Of a stretch of DNA of 64,000 nt, positions 31,981-39,580 are shown piece after piece. The notes under the pieces were generated by a model. It was not told where the DNA came from, searched no databases, and saw nothing but the letters and a program-made list of their open reading frames with translations. Where the stretch lies: contig NZ_LT907988.1 in the NCBI RefSeq assembly GCF_900089455.2, positions 3,782,001 through 3,846,000 on the forward strand. The letters are read 5' to 3'. The position numbers were made by a program, and so were the translations under genes. Origin of the DNA: Orrella dioscoreae. GTDB taxonomy: Bacteria > Pseudomonadota > Gammaproteobacteria > Burkholderiales > Burkholderiaceae_B. How positions within the stretch are numbered: position 1 is the stretch's first letter; every line of letters starts with the position of its first letter.

Positions 31981-33252
31981 TCAACGCTGCGTCAGCCTGC
32001 GATCCAATTCCAGGATGGCCTGGTACAGCACGCGTGTGCCGTCCAGCAGTTGCGACGGCGCCAGCCACTCTTCCGGACAGTGGCTGCGGCCGCCCTTGCA
32101 AGGCACGAAGATCATGCCGATGGGACCGGTACGCGACACATACACGCCATCGTGTCCCGCCCCGCTGGGCAGGCGCAGCGAGGGATAGGCCAAGGCGCTT
32201 GCCGCCGCCTCGATGGCGTCCATGACGAAAGGATCGCAATCGGTGGGCGCCGCCTGGCTGACAGGTTCACCCGCGGCCGACACGCGCAGCGCGGCCAGGC
32301 CTGGCGCCACGGCCTCCAGCACCGCGGCGGCGAAGGTGTCCAGCACGGTCTGGCTGTCGCTGCGCACCTCCAGCATCAGTTCCACCGAGCCGGGCACCGC
32401 GTTCGGCACATTGGGCGTCATGGCGATGCGCCCCACCGTGGCCACCACGTAATGCGGCTGGCCGCTGAGCGCGCAGGCGCGGGCATGCGCGGCCTCGATC
32501 ACGCGCGCGGCGCCCACCAGGGCGTCGCGGCGCAGGTCCATCGGCGTCGTGCCCGCGTGATCGGGTTGGCCCGTCACCGTGATCAAGGTCCGGCGGATGC
32601 CGACGATGTTCGTGACCACGCCGATGGGCACCTGCCGTGTTTCCAGCACGGGCCCCTGTTCGATGTGCAGCTCGACAAACGCTGCCGTGCCGCCGGGCTT
32701 GCGCAGGGGCCGCGCCAAGGCGCCCGGGTCGGCGCCGATGCGCGCCATGCCTTGCGCCAGCGTCTCGCCGTCGGCGCGGCGCGCGGCCAGCATGCCCGCA
32801 TCCAGCAGCCCCGCCAGGGCGCGGCTGCCCACGCAGGAGATGCCGTAGTCGCTGGGTTCCTCGGACAGGAAATCGATGACCTCCAAGGGGTGCGCCAGCA
32901 CGATGCCCTGTTCCTGCAGCGTCTGCGCCACTTCGATGCCCGCCAGCACGCCGATGATGCCGTCGAAGCGCCCGCCCCCCACGACCGTGTCGCAGTGCGA
33001 GCCGGTGACGATGGGCGCGGCCTGCGCGAGCCGGCCTGCGCGCCGCCCGATCAGGTTGCCGCCCGCATCCAGGCTGGGCGACAGGCCCGCGGCCAGGTAT
33101 TCCTCGCGCAGCCACGCGCGGGCGCGCAGGAACAGATCCGAGAACGCGCGCCGCGTCCAGGGCTGGTCCGGCAGGGTGAAGGTGGAAAGCGTCTCGACGC
33201 GCTGCCACAGGCGCTGGGCATTGATGGGCGGAAAGTCTGTCGTCATGCGCAT
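31981..33252 (-). CDS. M20-family Zn-dependent amidohydrolase (N-carbamoyl-L-amino acid hydrolase/allantoate amidohydrolase type)
   Basis: Dinuclear metallo-amidohydrolase of 423 residues. Metal ligands of the family are in place: His86 (TGSHCDTV), Asp97 (GGGRFDG), Glu132 (SEEPSDYG), His196 (VELHIEQG) and a C-terminal His in RSHCPEEW. The ELHIEQGPVLE block is diagnostic of the carbamoylase/ureidoglycolate/allantoate amidohydrolase branch. Which carbamoyl or ureido compound is cleaved is unknown. The start codon overlaps the argC stop (TGATG), showing translational coupling. Confidence 0.88.
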   Translation of the reverse strand: MRMTTDFPPINAQRLWQRVETLSTFTLPDQPWTRRAFSDLFLRARAWLREEYLAAGLSPSLDAGGNLIGRRAGRLAQAAPIVTGSHCDTVVGGGRFDGIIGVLAGIEVAQTLQEQGIVLAHPLEVIDFLSEEPSDYGISCVGSRALAGLLDAGMLAARRADGETLAQGMARIGADPGALARPLRKPGGTAAFVELHIEQGPVLETRQVPIGVVTNIVGIRRTLITVTGQPDHAGTTPMDLRRDALVGAARVIEAAHARACALSGQPHYVVATVGRIAMTPNVPNAVPGSVELMLEVRSDSQTVLDTFAAAVLEAVAPGLAALRVSAAGEPVSQAAPTDCDPFVMDAIEAAASALAYPSLRLPSGAGHDGVYVSRTGPIGMIFVPCKGGRSHCPEEWLAPSQLLDGTRVLYQAILELDRRLTQR

Positions 33253-34202
33253 CAGGATACGCCGTCGGCCAGGGTACGCTGCGCCAGCATCAGGTCCAGG
33301 TTCTGCACGGCCGCGCCCGCGGCACCCTTGCCCAGGTTGTCGAACACCGCCGCCAGCACCACCTGTCCCTGCGCCGCGTTGGAGAAGACGCTGAGCCGCA
33401 GATCGTTGCTGCCATTGAGTATCTGCGGATCCAGCCGCGCGGCGTCATCGGCCTCGGCAAGCGGCGCCACCTGCACATGGCGCTGGCCGGCATAACAGGC
33501 TGCCAGGCTGGCATGCAGCGCCGCGGCATCCACGCCGGCCGGCAACAGGCGCAGATGCAAAGGCACGGTCAGCACGATGCCCTGCCGGAACGCGCCATAG
33601 GACGGCAGGAAAACAGGACGCTGCGAGAGCCCCGCGTGCGCGGCGATCTCGGGCACGTGCTTGTGGGCGAGCCCCAGGCCATATGCCTGGAACGCCGCCG
33701 CGCCGGCAGCGTCCGGCCCTTCGTACACGTCGACGCCGGCCCGCCCCATGCCGGAATAACCCGACACGGCATGGATGTTCAGGGGATAGTCCGCAGGCAC
33801 GAGACCCGCCGCGACCAGCGGCCGCAGCAAGGCGATGGCGCCGGTGGGATAGCAGCCGGGATTGCTGACGCGCTTGGCCTGCGCGATGCGCTGGTCCTGG
33901 CCGGGCGCCATCTCGGGAAAACCGTAGACCCACTCCGGCGACACGCGGTGCGCCGAACTGGCGTCGATGAGCCGCGTGGCGGGATTCGACACCAGCGCAG
34001 CCGCCTCGCGCGCCGCCGCATCGGGCAGGCACAGGATGGCCACGTCGCTGGCGTCCAGCGCCTGGGCGCGGCGTTGGGGGTTCTTGCGCTCGGCATCGGG
34101 CAAGGTCAACACGCGGATGTCCACCCGCCCGCGCAGGCGGTCGTGGATCTGCAGGCCGGTGGTGCCCTGGTCGCCGTCGATGAAGACTGTCGCGGGTCTC
34201 AT
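33252..34202 (-). CDS. argC: N-acetyl-gamma-glutamyl-phosphate reductase, short (type 2) form
   Basis: NADPH-dependent reductase of 316 residues with the catalytic Cys117 in [10 protein letters not shown], the nucleotide-binding start [14 protein letters not shown] and the downstream block [10 protein letters not shown]. This is the short ArgC form found in many proteobacteria. The ATG at 34202 has GGAAA 7 nt upstream and is preferred over one 17 codons earlier. Unexpectedly it heads an operon with an M20 hydrolase, RidA and a PLP enzyme instead of other arg genes, so it may be a second, specialised ArgC. Confidence 0.9.
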   Translation of the reverse strand: MRPATVFIDGDQGTTGLQIHDRLRGRVDIRVLTLPDAERKNPQRRAQALDASDVAILCLPDAAAREAAALVSNPATRLIDASSAHRVSPEWVYGFPEMAPGQDQRIAQAKRVSNPGCYPTGAIALLRPLVAAGLVPADYPLNIHAVSGYSGMGRAGVDVYEGPDAAGAAAFQAYGLGLAHKHVPEIAAHAGLSQRPVFLPSYGAFRQGIVLTVPLHLRLLPAGVDAAALHASLAACYAGQRHVQVAPLAEADDAARLDPQILNGSNDLRLSVFSNAAQGQVVLAAVFDNLGKGAAGAAVQNLDLMLAQRTLADGVS

Positions 34203-34283
34203 GATGTTTTCCGTATCGGTGGAACCGGCAGGCGCCGGTGTGGATGACGTCATCTTGCGCCTGCCCTACACTTCGGAAAAGTT

Positions 34284-34305
34284 GAATTTCATAACCGTGA
34301 AATTC
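34284..34305. promoter_or_regulatory. Perfect 8-bp inverted repeat between argC and a LysR gene
   Basis: GAATTTCA-N6-TGAAATTC lies in the 129-bp divergent space, in an AT-rich patch 27 nt before the LysR start. It is a strong operator candidate for the adjacent LysR protein, which would control both the argC operon and itself (inference). Confidence 0.55.
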
Positions 34306-34331
34306 ATTTTTACTGAATGAAGGAAGATGCC

Positions 34332-35228
34332 ATGCGTGAGATCAGCCTGGACCGACTGCGCACCCTGGTGGCCATCGCCGACCTGGGCTCGTTCACGCGC
34401 GCCGCGCAGGCCTTGCACCTGGCGCCGCCCACCGTCAGCCTGCACGTCAGCGACCTGGAAACACGCGTGGGCGCGCCGCTGCTGCACCGCCAGCGCGGAC
34501 AGGTCCGGCCCACGCCCGTGGGAGAAACGCTGCTGGCGCGCGCGCGCCAGTTGCTGGCCGACGCGGACAGGGCCTTGGAAGACGTGGCGCGCGAAGTGCG
34601 CGGCGACAGCGGCCGGGTTCGCCTGGCGGCATCCACCAGCGCGCTGGCGCACCTGCTGCCCCAGGCGCTGGAACGGCTGGGCCAGGCGCATCCGGGCATC
34701 GACGTGCAGGTGGCCGTGCTGACCACGCAGGAAACGCTGGCCAAGCTGGCCGATGGACGGCTGGACGTGGGCCTGGTCGCCCTGCCCCAGGCGCCCGTGC
34801 GCGGACTGGTGCTGCGTCCCTGGCGGCGCGACCCGGTCATGGCCTTCCTGCCCGCCGCGTGGCCCACGCCCGCGCGCGTCAGCCCGGCGTGGCTGGCCGA
34901 GCGTCCGCTCATCCAGAACGACGCCAGCACCCGCTTGTCCCGGCAGACCACGGAATGGTTTGCGGCAGCGGGCCTGGAGGCCGCGCCGCGCATCGAGCTG
35001 AACTACAACGAGGCCATCAAGAGCCTGGTGGCCGCCGGCTACGGCGCGGCGCTGCTGCCTCACGAGGCCAGCGCCCCCGCGCCGGACGCCCGCATCGCCA
35101 TGCGGCCGCTGCGTCCCGCCTTGTGGCGGCCGCTGGGCATCGCGCATCGCGCCAAGGGCATCGAGGCCGCCACGCAACGCGTGCTGGAGGTGTTGTGGGC
35201 CTTGCGCCAGGGCGTGGGACGGGGCTAG
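34332..35228 (+). CDS. LysR-family transcriptional regulator
   Basis: Regulator of 298 residues. The HTH covers about residues 5-60 (LRTLVAIADLGSFTRAAQALHLAPPTVSLHVSDLETRVG), followed by the effector domain. The ATG at 34332 is chosen because GGAAG lies 6 nt before it; the ATG five codons upstream overlaps that site. It is divergent from the argC-M20-RidA-PLP operon, its likely target, with a perfect inverted repeat between them. It converges on ilvE through a shared terminator. Confidence 0.9.
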   Translation: MREISLDRLRTLVAIADLGSFTRAAQALHLAPPTVSLHVSDLETRVGAPLLHRQRGQVRPTPVGETLLARARQLLADADRALEDVAREVRGDSGRVRLAASTSALAHLLPQALERLGQAHPGIDVQVAVLTTQETLAKLADGRLDVGLVALPQAPVRGLVLRPWRRDPVMAFLPAAWPTPARVSPAWLAERPLIQNDASTRLSRQTTEWFAAAGLEAAPRIELNYNEAIKSLVAAGYGAALLPHEASAPAPDARIAMRPLRPALWRPLGIAHRAKGIEAATQRVLEVLWALRQGVGRG

Positions 35229-35252
35229 GGCAAGCCGGCCCCCCCATGCAAA

Positions 35253-35279
35253 CGGGCGACGCTTTCGCGTCGCCCGGCA
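35253..35279. terminator. Bidirectional terminator between LysR and ilvE
   Basis: CGGGCGACGC-TTTC-GCGTCGCCCG is a perfect 10-bp stem. On the minus strand the loop is GAAA, a stable GNRA tetraloop, and TTTG follows, which suits ilvE; it also ends the convergent LysR gene 24 nt downstream of its stop. Confidence 0.78.
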
Positions 35280-35308
35280 GTCAGCGCAAATCAGGCCACG
35301 CGGGTGGC

Positions 35309-36412
35309 TTACACCAGGCGCGTCATCCAGCCATGCGGATCGGCGCGGCGGCCGTACTGGATGTCGGTGAGTTCCTGGCGCAGCGACATCGTCAGCTTGC
35401 CGGCCGGCGCGTTTTCATCGCCCGCCACGAAACCCGGGCCCTTCAGCGCGGCGATCGGCGTCACCACCGCGGCGGTGCCGCAGGCGAAGGCTTCGACCAC
35501 GTCGCCCGAGGCCATGCCGTCGCGCCATTCCTGCGCGGTGACCTTGCGTTCCTCGACGGTGATGCCGCGGTCGCGGGACAGCTGGATGATGCTGGCGCGG
35601 GTGACGCCTTCCAGGATGCTGCCCGACAGCTCGGGGGTGACCAGCGTGCCGTCCTTTTTCACCAGGAAGACGTTCATGCCGCCCAGTTCTTCCAGGTATT
35701 TGCCTTCCAGCGGGTCCAGGAACAGCACCTGGGCGCAGCCATTGTCATAGGCTTCCTTCTGCGGCAGCAGCGACGCGGCGTAGTTGCCGCCGCACTTGGC
35801 CGCGCCCGTGCCGCCCTTGGCGGCGCGCGCGTATTCCGTGGACAGCCAGATGCTCACCGGCGCCACGCCCTTGGCGAAGTAGGGGCCTGCGGGGCTGGCG
35901 ATGACGTAATAGGCCGCGCGCTGGGCCGAGCGCACGCCCAGGAAACTTTCGTTGGCGATCGTGAAGGGGCGCAGGTACAGGCTGGTTTCCGGCGCGCTGG
36001 GCACCCAGGCGGCGTCGGCATTCACCAGTTGGCGGATCGATTCGACGAAGAGTTCGGTGGGCAGCTCGGGCAGGGCCAGGCGACGCGCGGAACGCTGCAT
36101 GCGCTCGGCGTTGGCCTGCGGACGGAAGGTCCAGATGGAGCCGTCGGCGTGGCGGTAGGCCTTCAGGCCTTCGAAGATTTCCTGCGCGTAGTGCAGCACC
36201 GACGCGGCCGGGTCCAGCATCAGCGGACCATAGGCGCGGACCTCGGCATCGTGCCAACCGCGCTCGGTGGTCCAGTCGATGGAGATCATGTGGTCGGTGA
36301 AGTGCTTGCCGAAGCCGGGATCGGCCAGGATGACCTCGCGGTCGGCGGCCGCGCGGGCCTTCTCGGAAGGCTTCGTGCGGAAGGAGGAAGTGATGTCGGC
36401 CAGGGTGCTCAT
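35309..36412 (-). CDS. ilvE: Branched-chain amino acid aminotransferase
   Basis: Transfers amino groups between glutamate and the oxo acids of leucine, isoleucine and valine, the last step of their synthesis. The 367-residue class-IV PLP enzyme has HYAQEIFEGLKAYRH, the lysine of GAAKCGGNYAAS that binds PLP, YLEELGGMNVF and EAFACGTAAVVTPI. Length and motifs match the longer (BCAT2-like) group. It is a stand-alone gene with its own terminator; alkB lies upstream on the same strand, 173 nt away. Confidence 0.95.
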   Translation of the reverse strand: MSTLADITSSFRTKPSEKARAAADREVILADPGFGKHFTDHMISIDWTTERGWHDAEVRAYGPLMLDPAASVLHYAQEIFEGLKAYRHADGSIWTFRPQANAERMQRSARRLALPELPTELFVESIRQLVNADAAWVPSAPETSLYLRPFTIANESFLGVRSAQRAAYYVIASPAGPYFAKGVAPVSIWLSTEYARAAKGGTGAAKCGGNYAASLLPQKEAYDNGCAQVLFLDPLEGKYLEELGGMNVFLVKKDGTLVTPELSGSILEGVTRASIIQLSRDRGITVEERKVTAQEWRDGMASGDVVEAFACGTAAVVTPIAALKGPGFVAGDENAPAGKLTMSLRQELTDIQYGRRADPHGWMTRLV

Positions 36413-36585
36413 CGCGTGCTCGAAGAAGTCGGTACTGCGGTTCAGGGCGTAGGCGTCATCCGGTGCGCAGGTCGCCGGCGGCGTCTTGGTGTCTTGTGTC
36501 GTGGAAATCGAGTTTAGCTGATTGGCCGGGGCGCCCCGGACCGGCGACGGACGGGGAATCCCGGCTGGCCACGGGGGGCGTCACC

Positions 36586-37236
36586 TCAGCCGGCCTTGCG
36601 CAACGTCAGGTTGATCCGTAACGGTCCCAACCGCGGATGCGGCGCATCCTTCAGCGGCGCGATCCCGTGGAAGCGCAGCCGGTCCTCGCCGCCCCACACG
36701 GCCACATCGCCGTGATAAAGCGGCACGCGTCGCGGACGGTCGGCACGGACGTGGCCGCCGAAGAGGAACACCGCCTCCATGCCCAGCGACACCGACACGA
36801 TGGGCGCGCCCAGGTCATGCTCGTCGCGATCCTGGTGCAGGGACATCTTCGCGCTCGGCGCATAGTGGTTGATGAGACAGGCATCGGGCGTGAAGCCGGG
36901 AAAGCCCGCCTCCCGCGCGGCGTCGCGCGCCAGGCCGAGAAACACCGCGGGCATGTCCGGCCAGGGCTGGTCGCGGCCTGGGTCCCGCGCCGCGTAGCGG
37001 TAGCCGCGCGCATCCGACACCCAGCCCAGCGCGCCGCAATTGGACAGCGCCGCCGACATCGTGAAGCCGCCGGGCGTCACCATGTGGCGTGGCGGGGCAA
37101 CGGCGGTCACGTGCGCGATGGCCGCCAGCAACGCGTCCTGCCTGTCCAGCGCAAAGCCGCGCAGGATGCAGGCCTCGCGGCCCAGCGGCTCGCGGTCACC
37201 GACGCGGGCCTGCGCAAAGAGATCCAGGGTGCTCAT
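36586..37236 (-). CDS. alkB: DNA oxidative demethylase AlkB
   Basis: Fe(II)/2-oxoglutarate-dependent repair enzyme that removes 1-methyladenine and 3-methylcytosine lesions. The protein is 216 residues, the same length as the E. coli enzyme. Iron ligands His134, Asp136 and His190 and 2-oxoglutarate arginines Arg207 and Arg213 are each offset by three from the E. coli positions. The start MSTLDLF is preferred; longer frames run into the upstream gene. No ada gene is adjacent. Confidence 0.95.
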   Translation of the reverse strand: MSTLDLFAQARVGDREPLGREACILRGFALDRQDALLAAIAHVTAVAPPRHMVTPGGFTMSAALSNCGALGWVSDARGYRYAARDPGRDQPWPDMPAVFLGLARDAAREAGFPGFTPDACLINHYAPSAKMSLHQDRDEHDLGAPIVSVSLGMEAVFLFGGHVRADRPRRVPLYHGDVAVWGGEDRLRFHGIAPLKDAPHPRLGPLRINLTLRKAG

Positions 37237-37267
37237 GAGGAAGAATCGTACTGCCAGCGCGCTGCCG

Positions 37268-37834
37268 TCAGGGCATGGCAGGCACGGTCGCCCGCAAGGA
37301 CGCCTGGATGCGCGCCACCAGCGCGCGATGCCCGGCCTCGTCGCGATAGCCCGTGTAGACCTGCACCTCGGCCTGCCGGCCGTGCGCACGGGCGAAGAAT
37401 ACCGTCACGCGCGAAGGCAGGTCCATGACGGCGCCCACCCATTCCAGGCGATGCAGGGGGAGGCCCCCGACGGTGAAAGCTTCATTGGCGACCGTGCGCA
37501 AGCCCGACACCGTGCCGCGCTGGTCGGCCATGTAGGCCTGGGCGGCGCGGGACAGGTCGGCGGGCGTCTCGCCCGCCTGCGCCGGCGCCACCTTGCGTTC
37601 CAGCACCGCCACGCCGATGCGGCGGTCCGTGTCGGCGAACATGCGGCCGTCCAGGATGCCCAGCGCGGTGTCCGACTGATTCAGCCCGATGTCCTCCTCG
37701 GGAATATCCGCGGGAACGGCCAGGTGCAGGACGCCATCCAGCAGGCGGACCTGGACAGCCTCGGCCGGGTGGACCGGCGCCATCAGGCCGGCGGACAGGC
37801 CGAGGGCGGCGAGGGCTGTTGCGAAAATGCGCAT
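37268..37834 (-). CDS. Hypothetical periplasmic protein
   Basis: A 188-residue protein with a signal peptide (IFATALAALGLSAGLMAPVHPAEA) and a compact mature domain of alternating strands and helices, including LHLAVPADIPEED and VTVFFARAHGRQAEVQVYTGY. The pattern loosely resembles DcrB/DUF1795-like periplasmic proteins, but I cannot assign it firmly. It starts at the ATG opening the signal peptide. It lies upstream of alkB on the same strand (31 nt) and diverges from a FecI-like sigma gene across a putative Fur box, so iron-linked expression is possible. Confidence 0.75.
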   Translation of the reverse strand: MRIFATALAALGLSAGLMAPVHPAEAVQVRLLDGVLHLAVPADIPEEDIGLNQSDTALGILDGRMFADTDRRIGVAVLERKVAPAQAGETPADLSRAAQAYMADQRGTVSGLRTVANEAFTVGGLPLHRLEWVGAVMDLPSRVTVFFARAHGRQAEVQVYTGYRDEAGHRALVARIQASLRATVPAMP

Positions 37835-37942
37835 GAAGGAATGCCACCATGGAGGAACGTCGCGCGACCTTAGCCCACGGCGACCGGCGAGGACAAGCCG
37901 GGCGGAAGACTGCGCGCTATTGCCTGGCGAGGGATTCTTCAA

Positions 37943-37965
37943 GATAATCGAAACCTATTCTCATT
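37943..37965. promoter_or_regulatory. Candidate Fur box upstream of the first FecI-like gene
   Basis: The AT-rich segment GATAAT-N8-TTCTCATT lies 20-42 nt before the sigma-factor start. On the opposite strand it reads AATGAGAATAGG and later GATTATC, a partial match to the Fur consensus. Its position fits iron-starvation control of the FecIR module. Confidence 0.45.
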
Positions 37966-37984
37966 CACATCCCGCCCCTCCCCC

Positions 37985-38497
37985 ATGCCCCCGCTCTCTT
38001 CCGCGCCTGCCATCGAAGCGCTTTATGCCGATCATCATGGCTGGCTTCGCGGGTGGCTGCGCAAGCGCCTGGGCGACGCGGCGGACGCGGCGGACCTGAC
38101 GCACGATACCTACGTGCGCATCCTGGTCACCGGCCGCACGCCGTCGGAGGCGGACTCCCGCTGCCACCTGGCGCGCATCGCGAACGGCCTGGTGGTGGAT
38201 CTCCATCGCCGCCGCCGCATCGAAGCCGCCTATCTGGATGCCGTGAGCCTGCTGCCGGCCGCGCATGCCCCGTCGGAGGAAGACCGTGCGCTGGCCATCG
38301 AGGCGCTGGTGGAGCTCGACACGATCCTGCATGGCCTGGCGCCCAAGGCGCGTGCCGCCCTGCTGCTGTGCAAGCTGGAAGGCTTGGGCTATCGCGAGAT
38401 CGCCGTCCGGCTGAACGTGTCGCTCTCGTCGGTGGAGAAATACATCGCCACCGCCCTGCGTGCCTGCTATCAGGCGCTGTATGACGCCCGCGGCTGA
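37985..38497 (+). CDS. FecI-like ECF sigma factor, module 1
   Basis: Iron-starvation sigma factor of 170 residues. Region 2 has YADHHGWLRGWLRKRLGDAADAADLTHDTYVRIL, the motif order of FecI proteins; region 4 has EGLGYREIAVRLNVSLSSVEKYIATAL. It should direct transcription of the TonB receptor gene at 39581. Its end overlaps the FecR-like gene by 17 nt. A Fur-like box lies immediately upstream. Confidence 0.92.
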   Translation: MPPLSSAPAIEALYADHHGWLRGWLRKRLGDAADAADLTHDTYVRILVTGRTPSEADSRCHLARIANGLVVDLHRRRRIEAAYLDAVSLLPAAHAPSEEDRALAIEALVELDTILHGLAPKARAALLLCKLEGLGYREIAVRLNVSLSSVEKYIATALRACYQALYDARG

Positions 38498-39458
38498 CGC
38501 TGGCGCCGGCGCGCCGGACGACGCCGTGGTGGACCAGGCGGTGCAATGGATGGCACGCCTGTGGTCGGAAGACGCAGCGGATGCCGATCGCGCGGCCTGC
38601 GCCCGTTGGCGCGCCGCGCATCCCGACCACGAGCAGGCCTGGCGCCGCTTGCAGGCCATGCACGAGAAATTCGACGGCGTGCCACGCGGCATCGCCCAAC
38701 ACGCACTGCGCGTGCCCACCCCCGATCCCGCCGCCAGGCGCCGGGTACTGGCAGCGCTGGGCCTTGCCGGTACCGCCGCACTCGCCTATCCGCTGGCACG
38801 CCAGGCGCCCGCCCTGCAGGCAATGGCGGCGGACGCCCGCAGCGCCACGGGGGAAATCCGCGACCTCACGCTGCCTGACGGCACCCGGCTGGTGCTGGAT
38901 ACCGCCTCCGCCGTCAATCTGCGCTATGACGAACACGAGCGCCGCATCCTGCTGCTGCGCGGGCGCGTCCTGGTCGAGACCGCAAGCGATCCCGCCGGCC
39001 GCCCCCTGCGCGTGGAAAGCGCGCAGGGCACGGTCCAGGCGCTGGGCACGGTCTTCAGCGTGCAGCAGGAAGACGATGCCTCCGTGGCGGCAGTCCACGC
39101 AGGCGCCGTGGATATCCGGCCGGCCCGGGCCCACGGCGTGGCGGTGCGCGTCGAGGCCGGTCAACGCGCCCGCTACACCACCCGCGCGGCCCACGCACCC
39201 ACCGTGCTGGACTTGCGGCAGGACGTTTGGCGGCAGGGCCAGTTGGTGGCGCAGGACATGCGCCTGGCCGACCTGCTGGCGGAACTCTCGCGCTATCGCC
39301 CCGGCCTCCTGCGCCATGACCCGGCCCTCTCCGAGTTGCGGGTGACGGGCGTTTTCTCCTTGACGGACACCGACCGCACGCTGGCCAACCTGGCAGAGGG
39401 ACTGGGCTTGCAACTGATCCGCCGCACACGGTATTGGGTCACGCTCCAGCCAGGATGA
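38481..39458 (+). CDS. FecR-like sigma regulator, module 1
   Basis: Inner-membrane anti-sigma/sigma-activating protein of 325 residues. The N-terminal cytoplasmic domain (DUF4880 type) has VVDQAVQWMARLWS and RWRAAHPDHEQAWRRL. A membrane helix (VLAALGLAGTAALAYPLA) follows, then the periplasmic FecR domain with LTLPDGTRLVLDTASAVNLRY and LLRGRVLVET, and a C-terminal STN-like region. It relays the ligand-loaded state of the TonB receptor to the sigma factor. The chosen ATG lies inside the end of the sigma gene. Confidence 0.92.
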   Translation: MTPAADAGAGAPDDAVVDQAVQWMARLWSEDAADADRAACARWRAAHPDHEQAWRRLQAMHEKFDGVPRGIAQHALRVPTPDPAARRRVLAALGLAGTAALAYPLARQAPALQAMAADARSATGEIRDLTLPDGTRLVLDTASAVNLRYDEHERRILLLRGRVLVETASDPAGRPLRVESAQGTVQALGTVFSVQQEDDASVAAVHAGAVDIRPARAHGVAVRVEAGQRARYTTRAAHAPTVLDLRQDVWRQGQLVAQDMRLADLLAELSRYRPGLLRHDPALSELRVTGVFSLTDTDRTLANLAEGLGLQLIRRTRYWVTLQPG

Positions 39459-39475
39459 GGGCAGGCGGGCAAGCA

Positions 39476-39500
39476 GGAAATTACAAAAAGAAACAAACTC
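39476..39500 (+). promoter_or_regulatory. FecI-type promoter before the TonB receptor gene
   Basis: GGAAAT (39476-39481) is followed after exactly 17 nt by TC (39499-39500). This matches the GGAAAT-N17-TC pattern known for FecI/PupI-type promoters. It lies in the fecR-receptor gap, 81 nt before the receptor ATG. Confidence 0.65.
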
Positions 39501-39580
39501 TGGTGAGGAAGCTTTACGGGTTACCGGCCCCTCGTTCGGGAAACAGACAGAACCGCTGTTTCCACGAGGATCTTCCGACC

